Part shown: one piece after another, positions 36,286-45,571 of the stretch
Position numbering within the stretch: the first letter of the stretch is position 1
How the letters are laid out: each line of letters opens with the position of its first letter
Source: JAJPKK01 sp963702755
GTDB lineage: Bacteria; Pseudomonadota; Alphaproteobacteria; Rhizobiales; Xanthobacteraceae
Assembly (NCBI GenBank): GCA_963702755.1
Contig: CAVPDZ010000007.1
Coordinates: 434,001 to 498,000, forward strand
Direction: 5' to 3'
DNA: 64,000 nucleotides
Notes under the pieces: generated by a model
What the model saw: the letters and a program-made list of their open reading frames with translations, nothing else
What the model was told of the DNA's origin: nothing
Databases searched by the model: none
Program-made: the position numbers and the translations under genes

Positions 36286-37095
36286 TTAGATATCGGCCAG
36301 GCCCAGCACATCCGCCATCGAATAGAGGCCGGGCTTCTGGTCGCGTGCCCACAGTGCCGCCTTGACCGCGCCGCGCGCGAAGATCATGCGGTCCTCGGCG
36401 CGGTGCACGAGTTCGATGCGCTCGTGGGGGCCGGCGAAGATCACGCTGTGCTCGCCGACGACCGTGCCGCCGCGCAGGCTCGCAAAACCGATATCGCCGC
36501 GCTTGCGCGCGCCGGTCACGCCGTCGCGGCCGCGTTCCGAATGGGATTTCAGCTCGATGCCGCGACCTCGCGCGGCGGCTTCGCCGAAAATCAACGCGGT
36601 GCCGGACGGCGCGTCGATCTTCTTGTTGTGGTGCATTTCGAACACTTCGATGTCGAACTCGTCATCGAGGGTCTTGGCGACGCGCGCGACCAACGCAGCG
36701 AGCAGGTTGACGCCGAGGCTCATGTTGCCGGACTTGACGATGCGGGCGCGCCCGGCCGCGGCGGCGATGGCTTTCTCATCCTCCGCGGTAAGACCGGTCG
36801 TGCCGATGACGTGGACGAGATTGCCGGTCTCTTTCGCGAGAGCAACGGTCGCCGCCGGAATGGTGAAATCGATGATGCCGTCAGCCTTGGCAAGCAGTGC
36901 CGGCGCATCGGCGGTCACCGCGATGCCGTTGCGAGGAAGTCCGGCAAGTTCGCCGGCGTCTTGCCCGATCACCGCGGCGCCAGGCGCCTCGATCGCGCCG
37001 ACGAGCACCGCGCCTTTGCTTTCGGCGATCGCCTTGACGAGCGTGCGGCCCATCCGCCCGCCGGCGCCGGCCACGATCAAACGCATGTCGGACAT
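36286..37095 (-). CDS. dapB: 4-hydroxy-tetrahydrodipicolinate reductase
   Basis: DapB, 269 residues, makes tetrahydrodipicolinate with NAD(P)H in the lysine and diaminopimelate pathway. The nucleotide loop is VAGAGGRMGRTLV and the substrate signature is EMHHNKKIDAPSGTAL with the catalytic His and Lys. GGGAG lies before ATG 37095. Sits between the DUF1330 gene and gpmA, same strand. Confidence 0.97.
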   Translation of the reverse strand: MSDMRLIVAGAGGRMGRTLVKAIAESKGAVLVGAIEAPGAAVIGQDAGELAGLPRNGIAVTADAPALLAKADGIIDFTIPAATVALAKETGNLVHVIGTTGLTAEDEKAIAAAAGRARIVKSGNMSLGVNLLAALVARVAKTLDDEFDIEVFEMHHNKKIDAPSGTALIFGEAAARGRGIELKSHSERGRDGVTGARKRGDIGFASLRGGTVVGEHSVIFAGPHERIELVHRAEDRMIFARGAVKAALWARDQKPGLYSMADVLGLADI

Positions 37096-37178
37096 GGTCT
37101 TCTCCCGGATCGGGGCCCGATATAGAGCATTCGCCGGAAAGAAGGAAACGGCCCATAGGGCGGACCGTGGGGCGGACG

Positions 37179-37481
37179 TTACGGCTGGGCGCCGTCGTAG
37201 CCTTCGACCGCCACGATGTCGACAACGGCCGTGCCCTGCCGCACCGCGATGGCGTGCTGGTACTCATCCGACCGATAGCAGGCGACGGCGGTGTCGTAAT
37301 CGGGAAATTCAATCACCACGAGGCGTGACCGGCTGTTGCCCTCCATCACTTGATGGCGGCCGGCGCGCACGACGTAGCGGGCGCCGTATTTATGGAAAGC
37401 AATCTGATTGGCGGCGACGTACTGCTTGTAGCCGTCCGGATCGCTGACATCGACCTGGGCCAGCCAATATCCCTTTGCCAT
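37179..37481 (-). CDS. DUF1330 domain protein
   Basis: A 100-residue dimeric alpha/beta-barrel (ferredoxin-like) protein: MAKGYWLAQVDVSDPDGYKQ at the start, RAGRHQVMEG and SRLVVIEFPDYDTAVACYRS are the DUF1330 pattern. Function unknown. It is 11 bases downstream of pyrF and 83 upstream of dapB, so it is likely in their operon. Confidence 0.92.
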   Translation of the reverse strand: MAKGYWLAQVDVSDPDGYKQYVAANQIAFHKYGARYVVRAGRHQVMEGNSRSRLVVIEFPDYDTAVACYRSDEYQHAIAVRQGTAVVDIVAVEGYDGAQP

Positions 37482-37492
37482 TTTCGCTCCCT

Positions 37493-38191
37493 CTAGCCGC
37501 CCGACGCGGCGGCGATCTCGGCGACGATGGCAGCCGCAGCCGCCTTCGGATCGGGGGCGGCCACGATCGGCCGCCCAACCACGAGATAGTCGGCGCCCGA
37601 GGCGATCGCCTGGGCGGGCGTCATGACCCGTTTCTGGTCGCCCTTGTCGGCTTCCGCGGGACGGATGCCCGGCGTCACCAGCACCATGCCCGCGCCGACG
37701 ATGGGCCGCAGGTCATGAGCTTCGGTGGCGGCACACACGAGCCCGTCGACGCCGACATCGCGCGCCTGGGCGGCACGCTCAGCCACCAATTCGCTCACGG
37801 TGAAATCGTAACCCGCCGCCGCAAGATCGGCATCGTCGTAAGACGTGAGCACCGTCACGGCGAGGATGCGCAGGCCGCCGCTGCGGGCTTTGACCGCGGC
37901 CTTCATGGTCTGCGGATAGGCGTGAATGGTGAGAAATGTGGCGCCGAGGCGGGCGACACTCTCGACGCCCTGGGCAACGGTATTGCCGATGTCGTGGAGC
38001 TTGAGATCGAGAAACACCTTCTTGCCGGCGCGGATCAGGTTTTCCGCAAACGGCAGGCCCCCGGCGTAAGCGAGCTGATATCCGATCTTGTAGAACCGCA
38101 CCTCGTCTCCGAGCCGCTCCACCAAATTCTCGGCGGCGGCGATCGAGGGAACGTCGAGCGCGAGGATCAGTCGGTCACGAGCGTCGAGCAT
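37493..38191 (-). CDS. pyrF: Orotidine 5'-phosphate decarboxylase
   Basis: PyrF, 232 residues, forms UMP in the last step of pyrimidine synthesis. The catalytic loop is FLDLKLHDIGNTV with the Lys/Asp/Lys/Asp network; LALDVPS at the start and LVVGRPIVAAPDP bind phosphate. It lies nine bases after the FMN reductase gene and 11 before DUF1330, consistent with one transcript. Confidence 0.97.
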   Translation of the reverse strand: MLDARDRLILALDVPSIAAAENLVERLGDEVRFYKIGYQLAYAGGLPFAENLIRAGKKVFLDLKLHDIGNTVAQGVESVARLGATFLTIHAYPQTMKAAVKARSGGLRILAVTVLTSYDDADLAAAGYDFTVSELVAERAAQARDVGVDGLVCAATEAHDLRPIVGAGMVLVTPGIRPAEADKGDQKRVMTPAQAIASGADYLVVGRPIVAAPDPKAAAAAIVAEIAAASGG

Positions 38192-38200
38192 GGCTCACCC

Positions 38201-38821
38201 TCATACGAACTGCCGGGCCAATTCGACAAGCCGCCCGAGAACGGATCGCAGGCGCGCGGCATGGCGTTCATCGCGCAGGTTGTCCATCTCGTCAAAAGCC
38301 TTTGCCGCCTCACTCACCGCGACCTGTTCCGGAATCACCAGCGCGCCGCAGCCGAGTTCCAGCACCTGGCGCAGCGCCATGAGGGAGCGATATCCGCCCA
38401 AGGCGCCGTCGGACGCCGCGCCGATGGCGAATACGCGGTGGCGGTAGACGGTAAGCGGCGGTTCATGCCGATCGTGCGCCCGCGAAATCCAATCGAGCGC
38501 GTTCTTGAGCAGCGGCGTGATCGAAGCATTGTATTCGGGGCTCGCGATGAAGACGCCATGATGAATGCCGAGCATCCGCTTGAGCCTGGTGGCATTCGAG
38601 GGCACCCCTTGCTCCGCTTCGAGATCGCCGTGATAAATCGGCAGCGGATAATCGAGTAGCGAAATGTGGGTTACATCGGCATCGAATGCTGCGAGTTCCT
38701 TGACGGCAAGTGCGGCCAGCCGGGCATTGAAAGAGGCCATGCGGGTCGAGCCGGCGAAGACCAGGATCTTCGGCCTTCGCGCCCGCACATCTTCTCTGTA
38801 CACCGGCTGAACAATCGTCAC
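38201..38821 (-). CDS. NAD(P)H-dependent FMN reductase
   Basis: A flavodoxin-like reductase of about 206 residues: ILVFAGSTRMASFNARL binds FMN phosphate and SPEYNASITPLLKNALDW is the family signature. It reduces FMN or quinones and may support redox homeostasis. The start is uncertain: GTG 38821 begins near the first strand, while ATG 38875 shares CATG with the divergent livG start and would add 18 residues. Head of the pyrF-dapB-gpmA run. Confidence 0.87.
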   Translation of the reverse strand: MTIVQPVYREDVRARRPKILVFAGSTRMASFNARLAALAVKELAAFDADVTHISLLDYPLPIYHGDLEAEQGVPSNATRLKRMLGIHHGVFIASPEYNASITPLLKNALDWISRAHDRHEPPLTVYRHRVFAIGAASDGALGGYRSLMALRQVLELGCGALVIPEQVAVSEAAKAFDEMDNLRDERHAARLRSVLGRLVELARQFV

Positions 38822-38873
38822 TGTTGGTTTTCCCGCACGTTGCTTGAGGCTATCGTAGGCACATCCGCATTCC

Positions 38874-39615
38874 ATGTCTTCCGACGCGTCCCCTATCCTC
38901 GCTCTCGACAAAATCTCCAAGCGCTTTGGTGCTGTGGTGGTTGCGAGCGACATCGATCTCGCGCTTGCCGAGGGCGAGGCGCTCGGCATCATTGGGCCGA
39001 ACGGCGCCGGCAAGACCACACTGTTTGGCATGGCGACCGGAACCGTCACGCCGGACGCGGGCCGCGTGCTGCTCGATGGCCGCGACATCACAGCCCTGCC
39101 GCCGCAGCGTCGCTGCCGCCTCGGGATCGCGCGTTCGTTCCAGGTCCCGCAGCCGTTCGGCGGCATGACCGTGTTCGAGAACACCGTCGTCGCGGCGGCA
39201 TTCGGTCAAGGTCGGCGCGAGCACGACGTCTACGCCGGCTGTGCCGAGATTCTTCGATCGCTGCGGCCTCCTCGATAAGGCGAACCGGCTCGCCGGCTCG
39301 CTGACGCTGCTCGACCGCAAGCGGCTCGAGCTCGCGCGGGCACTCGCAACCAAGCCGCGCGTGCTGCTGCTCGACGAGGTCGCGGGCGGCCTCACCGAGC
39401 ACGAATGCCTGAGCCTCGTCGCCCTCATCAAGGAGGTACGGGCGACTGGGGTTTCGATCATCTGGATCGAGCACGTGGTGCACGCGCTGACGGCCGTCGT
39501 CGACCGCCTCGCGGTCCTTCACGCCGGCGCATTCATCGCGACGGGCGAGCCGCACGCGGTCATCCGAAGCCCGGCGGTCAGGGAAATTTATCTCGGGATC
39601 GCGGCCGATGCCTGA
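38874..39615 (+). CDS. livG: LIV-type ABC transporter ATP-binding protein LivG, frame broken once
   Basis: About 246 residues after removing one T at 39250-39251. Walker A is GPNGAGKTT, the Q-loop region is ARSFQVPQPFGGMTVFEN, the signature is degenerate (SLTLLDRKRLELARAL instead of LSGGQ), Walker B is VLLLDEVAGGLT and the H-loop is IIWIEH. Together with LivF, two permeases and a binding protein it imports a branched-chain amino acid or, as often in this group, an aromatic or other organic acid. First gene of the cluster; its stop overlaps the livF start. Confidence 0.9.
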
Positions 39616-40332
39616 CGCGGTTCGGAGCCTCACCGGCGCTTCTCGAAGTCGAGGCGCTCGATGCGCTTCTACGGTGATTTCCAAGCATTGTTCGGCGTCT
39701 CGCTGCGGGTCGCGGCCGGCGCCGTCGTCGCGGTGATCGGCGCCAATGGCGCCGGCAAGAGCACGCTCCTCAAAACCATCGCCGGTCTCATGTCCGCGCG
39801 TCCCGACGCGATCCGCTTTGATGGCGTGCCGATCGGCGGCGGCCCCGCCTATGCGACTGTCGCCCGCGGCATTGCGCTGGTGCCGGAAGGGCGCCGGCTC
39901 TTCCCGTCGCTCTCCGTCGAGGAGAATTTCCTGATCGGCGGCCAGCTCAATCGTCCCGGGCCGTGGACGCTCCAGCGCATCTACGCGCTGTTTCCCGTGC
40001 TCGCCGAGCGGCGCATGCTGCCCTCGACCGCGCTCTCCGGCGGCCAACAGCAAATGGTCGCGATCGGTCGCGCGCTGATGTCAAACCCGAAGCTGTTGCT
40101 GTGCGACGAGATCAGCCTTGGTCTCGCACCGATCGTGGTGCGCGACATCTACGCCTGCCTGCCGTCGATCGTCGCTGAGGGCGCATCCGTCGTCATCGTC
40201 GAGCAGGACATCGTCCAGGCCCTCGCGGCAAGCAGCCACGTCTATTGCCTCCAGGAAGGCCGCGTCGCACTGGCCGGCGCCGCCGGCGCGCTGACCCGCG
40301 AAGCCATTTCCGCCGCCTATTTCGGGGTCTGA
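39608..40332 (+). CDS. livF: LIV-type ABC transporter ATP-binding protein LivF, frame broken twice near its start
   Basis: ATG 39608 overlaps the livG stop (translational coupling). The N-terminal 18 residues are spread over three frames: PALLEVEALD is read in a second frame, then RFYGDFQALFGVSLRV in the third; removing one base near 39625 and one near 39664 restores about 240 residues. Walker A is GANGAGKST, the signature LSGGQQQMVAIGRAL is canonical, and Walker B is LLLCDEISLGLAP. ATPase partner of LivG. A repeat element separates it from livH. Confidence 0.9.
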
Positions 40333-40363
40333 GGATGGTGATTTTTGTTGCTGTGAAGCGCGC

Positions 40364-40523
40364 ATTGCACCCTCCCCTGGAGGGGGAGGGTCGGACTGCC
40401 GAGGCAGTCCGGGGTGGGGCGACAGCGGTGCGGAATACTCAGCGCCGATCATACGGAAGCGCTGCCACCCCCTCCCGCCGCGCGTCCGCGCGGCGACCTC
40501 CCCCCTCCAGGGGGAGGTGCAAT
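40364..40523. repeat. 160-base inverted-repeat element between livF and livH
   Basis: The ends are inverted (ATTGCACCCTCCCC on the left, GGGGGAGGTGCAAT on the right), each end also folds on itself (CCTCCCC/GGGGAGG), and an inner palindrome GGACTGCCGAGGCAGTCC lies at 40393-40410. Such G-rich inverted repeats resemble small non-autonomous elements of rhizobial genomes. No coding content. The right end supplies GGGGGAGG just before the livH ATG. Confidence 0.7.
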
Positions 40524-40524
40524 T

Positions 40525-41391
40525 ATGACCGAGTGGCTCAATGTCATCGTGCAGGGCGTCCTCATCGGCGGGCTCTACGCCATGTTCGCGGCCGGGCTCT
40601 CGCTGATCTTCGGGATCATGCGGCTCGTCAACATCGCCCATGGCGACCTGATCGTGCTGGCCGCCTATATCGCGCTCGTCACCACAACGACGCTCGGCAT
40701 CAATCCGCTGGTCGCCCTCGTGATCGTGGTGCCGGTGATGGCAGGGATCGGCTATGTGCTCCAGCGTGGGCTTCTCAACTTCACGCTCGGCGACGACCTC
40801 CTGCCGCCGCTCCTTGTGACCTTCGGATTATCGGTCATCATCCAGAACGCGCTGCTGGAGATATTCACCGCCGACAGTCTTCGGCTGCGTGCCGGCGCGA
40901 TCGAAGTCGAGACCATTCCGGTCATGCAAGGCATTTCCATCGGCGTGCTGCCGCTCCTGCAATTCGCGTTGGCGGTCGCCGTCATCGGCGGATTGCAGTT
41001 CGTGTTCTATCGCACGGCGCTGGGCCGCGCTTTTCGCGCGACCTCCGATGATCCTGCCGTCGCACAACTCATGGGGCTCAACAACAGCCATGTCTTTGCG
41101 CTCGGCATGGCGCTGTCGCTTGCGGTCGTTGCCATCGCCGGCGTGCTGCTCGCGATCCGCACCAATTTCGATCCGACAATCGGCCCGGCGCGGCTGATCT
41201 TCGGCTTCGAGGCGGTGATCATCGGCGGGCTTGGTAGTTTGTGGGGTACGCTCGTCGGCGGCATCTTGCTCGGTGTCGCCCAGGGCATCGGCGCGCAAAT
41301 CGACCCCGGCTGGCAGATGCTCGCCGGCCACATCACCTTCCTCGCGGTTCTTGCAGTGCGGCCGCAGGGCCTGTTTCCCAAGATCCACTAA
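40525..41391 (+). CDS. livH: LIV-type ABC transporter permease LivH
   Basis: A 288-residue permease with about eight spans. IVQGVLIGGLYAMFAAGLSL with FGIMRLVNIAHGDLIVLAAY is the typical LivH start and the cytoplasmic EAVIIGGLGSLWGTLVGGI is the coupling region. Its ribosome site GGGGGAGG is the end of the preceding repeat element. Followed by livM after 11 bases. Confidence 0.94.
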   Translation: MTEWLNVIVQGVLIGGLYAMFAAGLSLIFGIMRLVNIAHGDLIVLAAYIALVTTTTLGINPLVALVIVVPVMAGIGYVLQRGLLNFTLGDDLLPPLLVTFGLSVIIQNALLEIFTADSLRLRAGAIEVETIPVMQGISIGVLPLLQFALAVAVIGGLQFVFYRTALGRAFRATSDDPAVAQLMGLNNSHVFALGMALSLAVVAIAGVLLAIRTNFDPTIGPARLIFGFEAVIIGGLGSLWGTLVGGILLGVAQGIGAQIDPGWQMLAGHITFLAVLAVRPQGLFPKIH

Positions 41392-41402
41392 AAGATCCGC
41401 TG

Positions 41403-42434
41403 ATGAGCGCGCGTGCCGTCGACGTCGTCTTCATGGACCGCTCCAGCCGGATCGGCCTCACTGCTTTTCTCGCCATGCTGGCCGCGCTCGCGTTCGCGCC
41501 GTACTGGGCAAGCCGCGAGAACCTGCAGCTCCTCGTCCAGATCTACGCCTATATCGCGCTGGCGAGCGCCTGGAATTTGCTGGCGGGCTATGCCGGCCTG
41601 GTGTCGGTCGGCCAGCACGCTTACGTTGGACTCGGCGGCTATCTCCTGTTCGCCCTCACCATGTTTGCCGATATTCCGCCGTTGTGGGCGATCCCGATCG
41701 TCGGACTGATCGCGGCGGTCGTTTCACTGCCGGTATCGGCCCTGGTGTTCCGTTTGCGCGGGCACTACTTCGCGATCGGCACCTGGGTGGTGGCGGAAGT
41801 ATTCCGGCTTCTCGCCTCGCAGGTGTCGGCGCTTGGCGGCGGCTCGGGCACGAGCCTGCCGGTCAACATCGTGCTCTCGATCGCATCGAGCCGGGCCGGA
41901 CGCGACAACGCGATCTACTGGGCGGCGCTCGCGATTGCGGTACTGGTGCTGGCCTTGATCGTCGTGCTGCTGCGCTCGCGCTACGGCCTTGCGCTCACTG
42001 CGATCCGCGACAACGACATCGCCGCGCAATCGAACGGCGTCGGCGTCGCGCCGGTGAAGCGCGTCGTCTATGTGATGACGGCGTTCTTCACCGCCATGGT
42101 CGGCGCTGTCATCTTCCTGCAGAAGCTCCGCATTTCCCCAGACGCCGCCTTCAGCATCAACGACTGGACCGCATTCGTGATCTTCATTGCGGTGATCGGC
42201 GGGATCGGCCGCATCGAGGGGCCGATCATCGGGACCATCGTCTTTTTCGTGCTGCGCCAGTTCCTCGCGGACTACGGGGTCATCTACTTGATGATGCTTG
42301 GCGTGGTCGCGATCGTTATCATGCTGGCGGCGCCGAAGGGTTTGTGGGGACTGATCGCCGATCGAACCGGCCTGCAGATCTTTCCGCTGCGCCGACGGCT
42401 CCTTGTTGGTGCCATTTCCGGAGAAAAACAATGA
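41403..42434 (+). CDS. livM: LIV-type ABC transporter permease LivM
   Basis: A 343-residue permease with about nine spans, including YAYIALASAWNLLAGYAGLV and GQHAYVGLGGYLLFAL, LRGHYFAIGTWVVAEVFRLL, and the coupling loop IGGIGRIEGPIIGTIVFFVL. ATG 41403 follows livH by 11 bases; its stop overlaps the start of the amidohydrolase gene by ATGA, so the enzyme is made together with the transporter. Confidence 0.93.
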   Translation: MSARAVDVVFMDRSSRIGLTAFLAMLAALAFAPYWASRENLQLLVQIYAYIALASAWNLLAGYAGLVSVGQHAYVGLGGYLLFALTMFADIPPLWAIPIVGLIAAVVSLPVSALVFRLRGHYFAIGTWVVAEVFRLLASQVSALGGGSGTSLPVNIVLSIASSRAGRDNAIYWAALAIAVLVLALIVVLLRSRYGLALTAIRDNDIAAQSNGVGVAPVKRVVYVMTAFFTAMVGAVIFLQKLRISPDAAFSINDWTAFVIFIAVIGGIGRIEGPIIGTIVFFVLRQFLADYGVIYLMMLGVVAIVIMLAAPKGLWGLIADRTGLQIFPLRRRLLVGAISGEKQ

Positions 42435-43423
42435 ATGCTCGCCCCGCAATCGACGTGCATGCGCATCTGATGGTGCCGGAAATCTACGCCATCACCGGAC
42501 CCCACACCATGTTCGTCAAATCGAACACCGATCCCAACATGGATGAGGAGTCGAAGAAGGTCGTGCGTCAGCGCGACATTTTCATCGTCGAGCGCATGTC
42601 GGACGTGAAGGACCGCATCGACCGCATGGATGCCATGGGGGTCGGCATTCAGGTGCTGTCATCGAGCCTCGTGCAACAGATCACCTATTGGGCGGAGCCG
42701 CGCGAGAGCCTGCGGCTCGAACGTTTGCTCAACGATCGCATGGCTGCAGCCGTCGCCACCAATCCGAAGCGCCTGATAGGGCTTGGCGGCGTGCCGCTCG
42801 CCGCCCCCGCGCTCGCGGTCGAGGAACTGACCCGCTGCATGGCCGAACTCAAGCTTGCAGGCGTCGGCATTTCGACGACAGCCGGCGACATGGAAATCGG
42901 CGACCCGGCATTGCGCCCGTTCTGGCAGAAGGCGGAGGAACTCGGCGCCGTGGTTTACATTCACCCGGCCGGCAATACCGGTGAGCGCTTTGCCAAATGG
43001 TACCTCTGGAACAGCATCGGTCAGGCCTATGAGGAAGCGATGGCGATCGCCTCGCTGATGTATGAAGGCATCCTCGAAGCGTTTCCCGGCCTCAAGATCT
43101 GCATCTCTCACGGCGGCGGCTACATGCCCTATAACATGGGCCGCGTCGCCCGGAATTACCTCGATAAGCCCGCCACCCGCGTGAACATGAAGAAGAGCCC
43201 GGCCGAATACCTGCGCATGCTCTATTACGACAGCTGCGTCTACGAGACGTCTGTGCTCGAAGCGCTCGTCAAACGCGTCGGCGCCGATCGCGTGGTCTTG
43301 GGCTCGGATTACCCTGTCGGCGAGCCGAAGCCGATCGCATTCATCGAGAGCTGCGACTTGTCGGCGGACGACAAACGCAAGATCATCAGCGAAAATGCCG
43401 CAAGGCTATTCGGCTTGGCGTAG
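42431..43423 (+). CDS. Amidohydrolase-family (ACMSD-like) metal-dependent hydrolase or decarboxylase
   Basis: A 330-residue TIM-barrel protein of the amidohydrolase_2 group, which includes aminocarboxymuconate-semialdehyde decarboxylase and related aromatic-acid decarboxylases. Metal residues are likely in IDVHAHLMVPE (HxH), the middle histidine in VVYIHPAGN, ICISHGGGYMPYNMGR and the aspartate of LGSDYPVGEPKP. It overlaps livM by four bases (ATGA), with GGAGA upstream. This coupling suggests that it acts on the imported compound. Exact reaction unknown. Confidence 0.9.
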   Translation: MNARPAIDVHAHLMVPEIYAITGPHTMFVKSNTDPNMDEESKKVVRQRDIFIVERMSDVKDRIDRMDAMGVGIQVLSSSLVQQITYWAEPRESLRLERLLNDRMAAAVATNPKRLIGLGGVPLAAPALAVEELTRCMAELKLAGVGISTTAGDMEIGDPALRPFWQKAEELGAVVYIHPAGNTGERFAKWYLWNSIGQAYEEAMAIASLMYEGILEAFPGLKICISHGGGYMPYNMGRVARNYLDKPATRVNMKKSPAEYLRMLYYDSCVYETSVLEALVKRVGADRVVLGSDYPVGEPKPIAFIESCDLSADDKRKIISENAARLFGLA

Positions 43424-43435
43424 AATGCGCTGTCA

Positions 43436-43525
43436 CGCAGGGCGGATTGGCCGAAGGTCTAATCGGCTGCCATGGAAGGATCAAAGCTCAATGGCGGATT
43501 GCGCTTCGCTCGTCCGCCCTACGCG
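43436..43525. repeat. Palindromic repeat, CCGCCCTAC family
   Basis: Inverted halves GCAGGGCGGATT ... AATCGG and GGCGGATTGCGCTTCGCTCG ending TCCGCCCTACG. It is the type common in Bradyrhizobium-group genomes (GGCGGATTACGCTTCGCTAATCCGCCCTACG-like, recalled) and is related in design to the copies at 23066 and 35552. It lies between the amidohydrolase and the Bug gene. Confidence 0.65.
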
Positions 43526-43534
43526 GGGTCCGAA

Positions 43535-44515
43535 ATGCATCGCATGAGATTGTTATTGGTCGCGGCCTTAGCTCTCATGGCTGCGGTTTCGCAGTTGCGC
43601 CCCGCGTTCGCCGAAACGTGGCCGACCAAGCCGATTCGCGTCATCGTATCGCTTGCCGCCGGCGGCACGCCGGACATCATCTGCCGCATCGTCAGCGAGC
43701 GCCTCGCGACCGCTCTTGGCCAGCAGATTGTCGTTGAAAATCATCCAGGCGGCGCCAACGTCATCGGTGCGCAAATCGCTGCTCGTGCCGCGCCCGACGG
43801 TTACACGCTGTTCTTTGCGACGGCCGCGACCGTCGTCACCAATCCCTTCACCTTCAAGACGCTGCCTTACGATGCGCTCAACGATTTCGTGCCGATCGCC
43901 ATGATCGCGCAGGGACCGTTCGTTGTTCTCGCGCATCCGAGCGTGCCGGCGAAATCGCTCTCCGAACTGTTCGCCTACGACAAGGCGAATCCCGGCAAGC
44001 TCGCATTCGCGACTGACGGGCCGCGCAACCTGTCCGGCATGCTGGCGGCGTGGCTCAACAAGCTCGGCGGGAGCAACATCCTGCAAGTGCCCTACGCGAC
44101 CATGCCGCAGGGCGTGCAGGACACGATCGCCGGACGCCTGCAGCTCACCGTGCTGGCGGTACCTTCCGCGGCGCCGCAGATCGCGAGCGGCGCGCTGAAA
44201 GGGCTCGCGGTGAGTTCGCGCACGCGGCTCGCGAACCTTCCGCAGGTTCCGACCATCGCGGAGACTTTCCCCGGCATCGAATACGCCGGCTGGTTCATGA
44301 TGGCGGCGCCTGCCGGCACGCCCGATGCGATCGTCGAGCGCGTCAACCGCGAGCTCGGCAAAATCCTCGCCGACCCGGCGATCGAGAACCGGCTCGCCGA
44401 GCTCGGCTTCTTCACTTACCCGAGCGAACCGCCGCACGCGGTGCGCACGTTCGTCGCCGCGCAATACGACATGTGGCGCAAGCTCACGCGCGACATAGGC
44501 CTCAAGCCGGAGTGA
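43535..44515 (+). CDS. Bug-family (tripartite tricarboxylate transporter) extracytoplasmic binding protein
   Basis: A 326-residue periplasmic binding protein: signal peptide MRLLLVAALALMAAVSQL to about PAFAE, then WPTKPIRVIVSLAAGGTPDI (the conserved Bug start), VENHPGGANVIGAQ, and VPTIAETFPGIEYAGWF. Bug proteins are often orphans that bind carboxylates or aromatic acids and may signal rather than transport. No LIV-type binding protein is present in this cluster, so this one might provide the ligand-binding role, which would be unusual. ATG 43535 starts just after a palindromic repeat. Confidence 0.9.
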   Translation: MHRMRLLLVAALALMAAVSQLRPAFAETWPTKPIRVIVSLAAGGTPDIICRIVSERLATALGQQIVVENHPGGANVIGAQIAARAAPDGYTLFFATAATVVTNPFTFKTLPYDALNDFVPIAMIAQGPFVVLAHPSVPAKSLSELFAYDKANPGKLAFATDGPRNLSGMLAAWLNKLGGSNILQVPYATMPQGVQDTIAGRLQLTVLAVPSAAPQIASGALKGLAVSSRTRLANLPQVPTIAETFPGIEYAGWFMMAAPAGTPDAIVERVNRELGKILADPAIENRLAELGFFTYPSEPPHAVRTFVAAQYDMWRKLTRDIGLKPE

Positions 44516-44528
44516 TGTCACGGTCGTG

Positions 44529-45567
44529 ATGGAGCTTGGACTTTATACATTCGGCGATCTGGACCCGGCAGGACCGGATGGCAAGCCGGTGCGCGCAGCG
44601 CAGCGGCTGCAAGAGATACTGGCCGCCGCGAAACTCACGGATGCCGTCGGCCTCGATGTCTTTGCGCTCGGCGAGCACCATCGGCTCGATTTTTCGATTT
44701 CTGCGACGCCCGTGGTGCTGGCGGCAGTGGCGCAGGTGACGAAGAAAGTCCGCCTCGCGAGCGCGGTGACGATCCTGAGCACTGCCGATCCGGTTCGCGT
44801 CTTCGAGGATTTCGCAACGGTCGATCTGTTGTCGGGCGGACGCGCCGAGATCATCGCCGGCCGCGGCGTTTTCACCGAGTTCGTTCCCGTTGTTCGGCTA
44901 CGATCTCGCCGACCAGGACGAATTGTTCGCCGAAAACCTCGACCTGCTGTTGCAGCTCAACGCCGCCGAACGGGTGACGTGGAAAGGCCGCTTTCGTCCG
45001 CCGCTGCACGATGCGCCGATCCCGCCGAGACCCGTGCAGCCGCAGTTGCCGATCTGGATCGGCACCGGCGGGACGCCGAACAGCGTTGTCCGCGCGGGCA
45101 CACTGGGGCTGCCGCTTGCGCTTGCGAACATCAGCGTGCCGCCGGCGCGATTTGCATCGTTGATCGAGAGCTACCGCCAGAGCGGCACGGATGCGGGGCA
45201 TCCAGCGGAGAACCTCAAGGTCAGCATCGCGAGCCACATGTACATTGCGAAGAACTCGCAGGACGCCATGAGGATGTTCTATCCGCATTACGCCAGCTAT
45301 TTCCGCACTCACACGCCCGACCGGTTTCCCGCACGCGTCATCTCGCCAAGCGACTACGAACAGCTCGCGAGCCCCGAGGGCGCGCTGTTCGTCGGCAGCC
45401 CGCAGCAGGTCATCGACAAGATCCTCTACGAATACCGCATGTTCCGCCATCAGCGCTTCATCGCGCAGATCGACATCGGCGGGCTGCCCTACGACAAGGT
45501 CGCAGAGGTCACGGAGTTGTTCGCGACCGAGGTCGCGCCCGTCGTGCGCCGGGAAACGGCCGGCTGA
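44529..45567 (+). CDS. LLM-class flavin-dependent oxidoreductase (luciferase-like), frame broken once
   Basis: About 345 residues after removing one T at 44880-44881, which joins AGRGVFTE to SFPLFGYDLADQDELFAENL. Bacterial-luciferase fold: GLDVFALGEHHRLDFSISAT, RLASAVTILSTADPVRVFED, IWIGTGGTPNSVVRAG. Members use reduced flavin to monooxygenate small organics. It lies 14 bases after the Bug gene, same strand, and completes the cluster LIV - amidohydrolase - Bug - LLM. ATG 44529 or GTG 44526. Confidence 0.88.
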
Positions 45568-45571
45568 GCGC

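Noticed and set aside
41231..43423. A 730-codon frame running through livM into the amidohydrolase gene
   Set aside because: The first half is the wrong frame of livM; the real amidohydrolase starts at 42431 with its own GGAGA.
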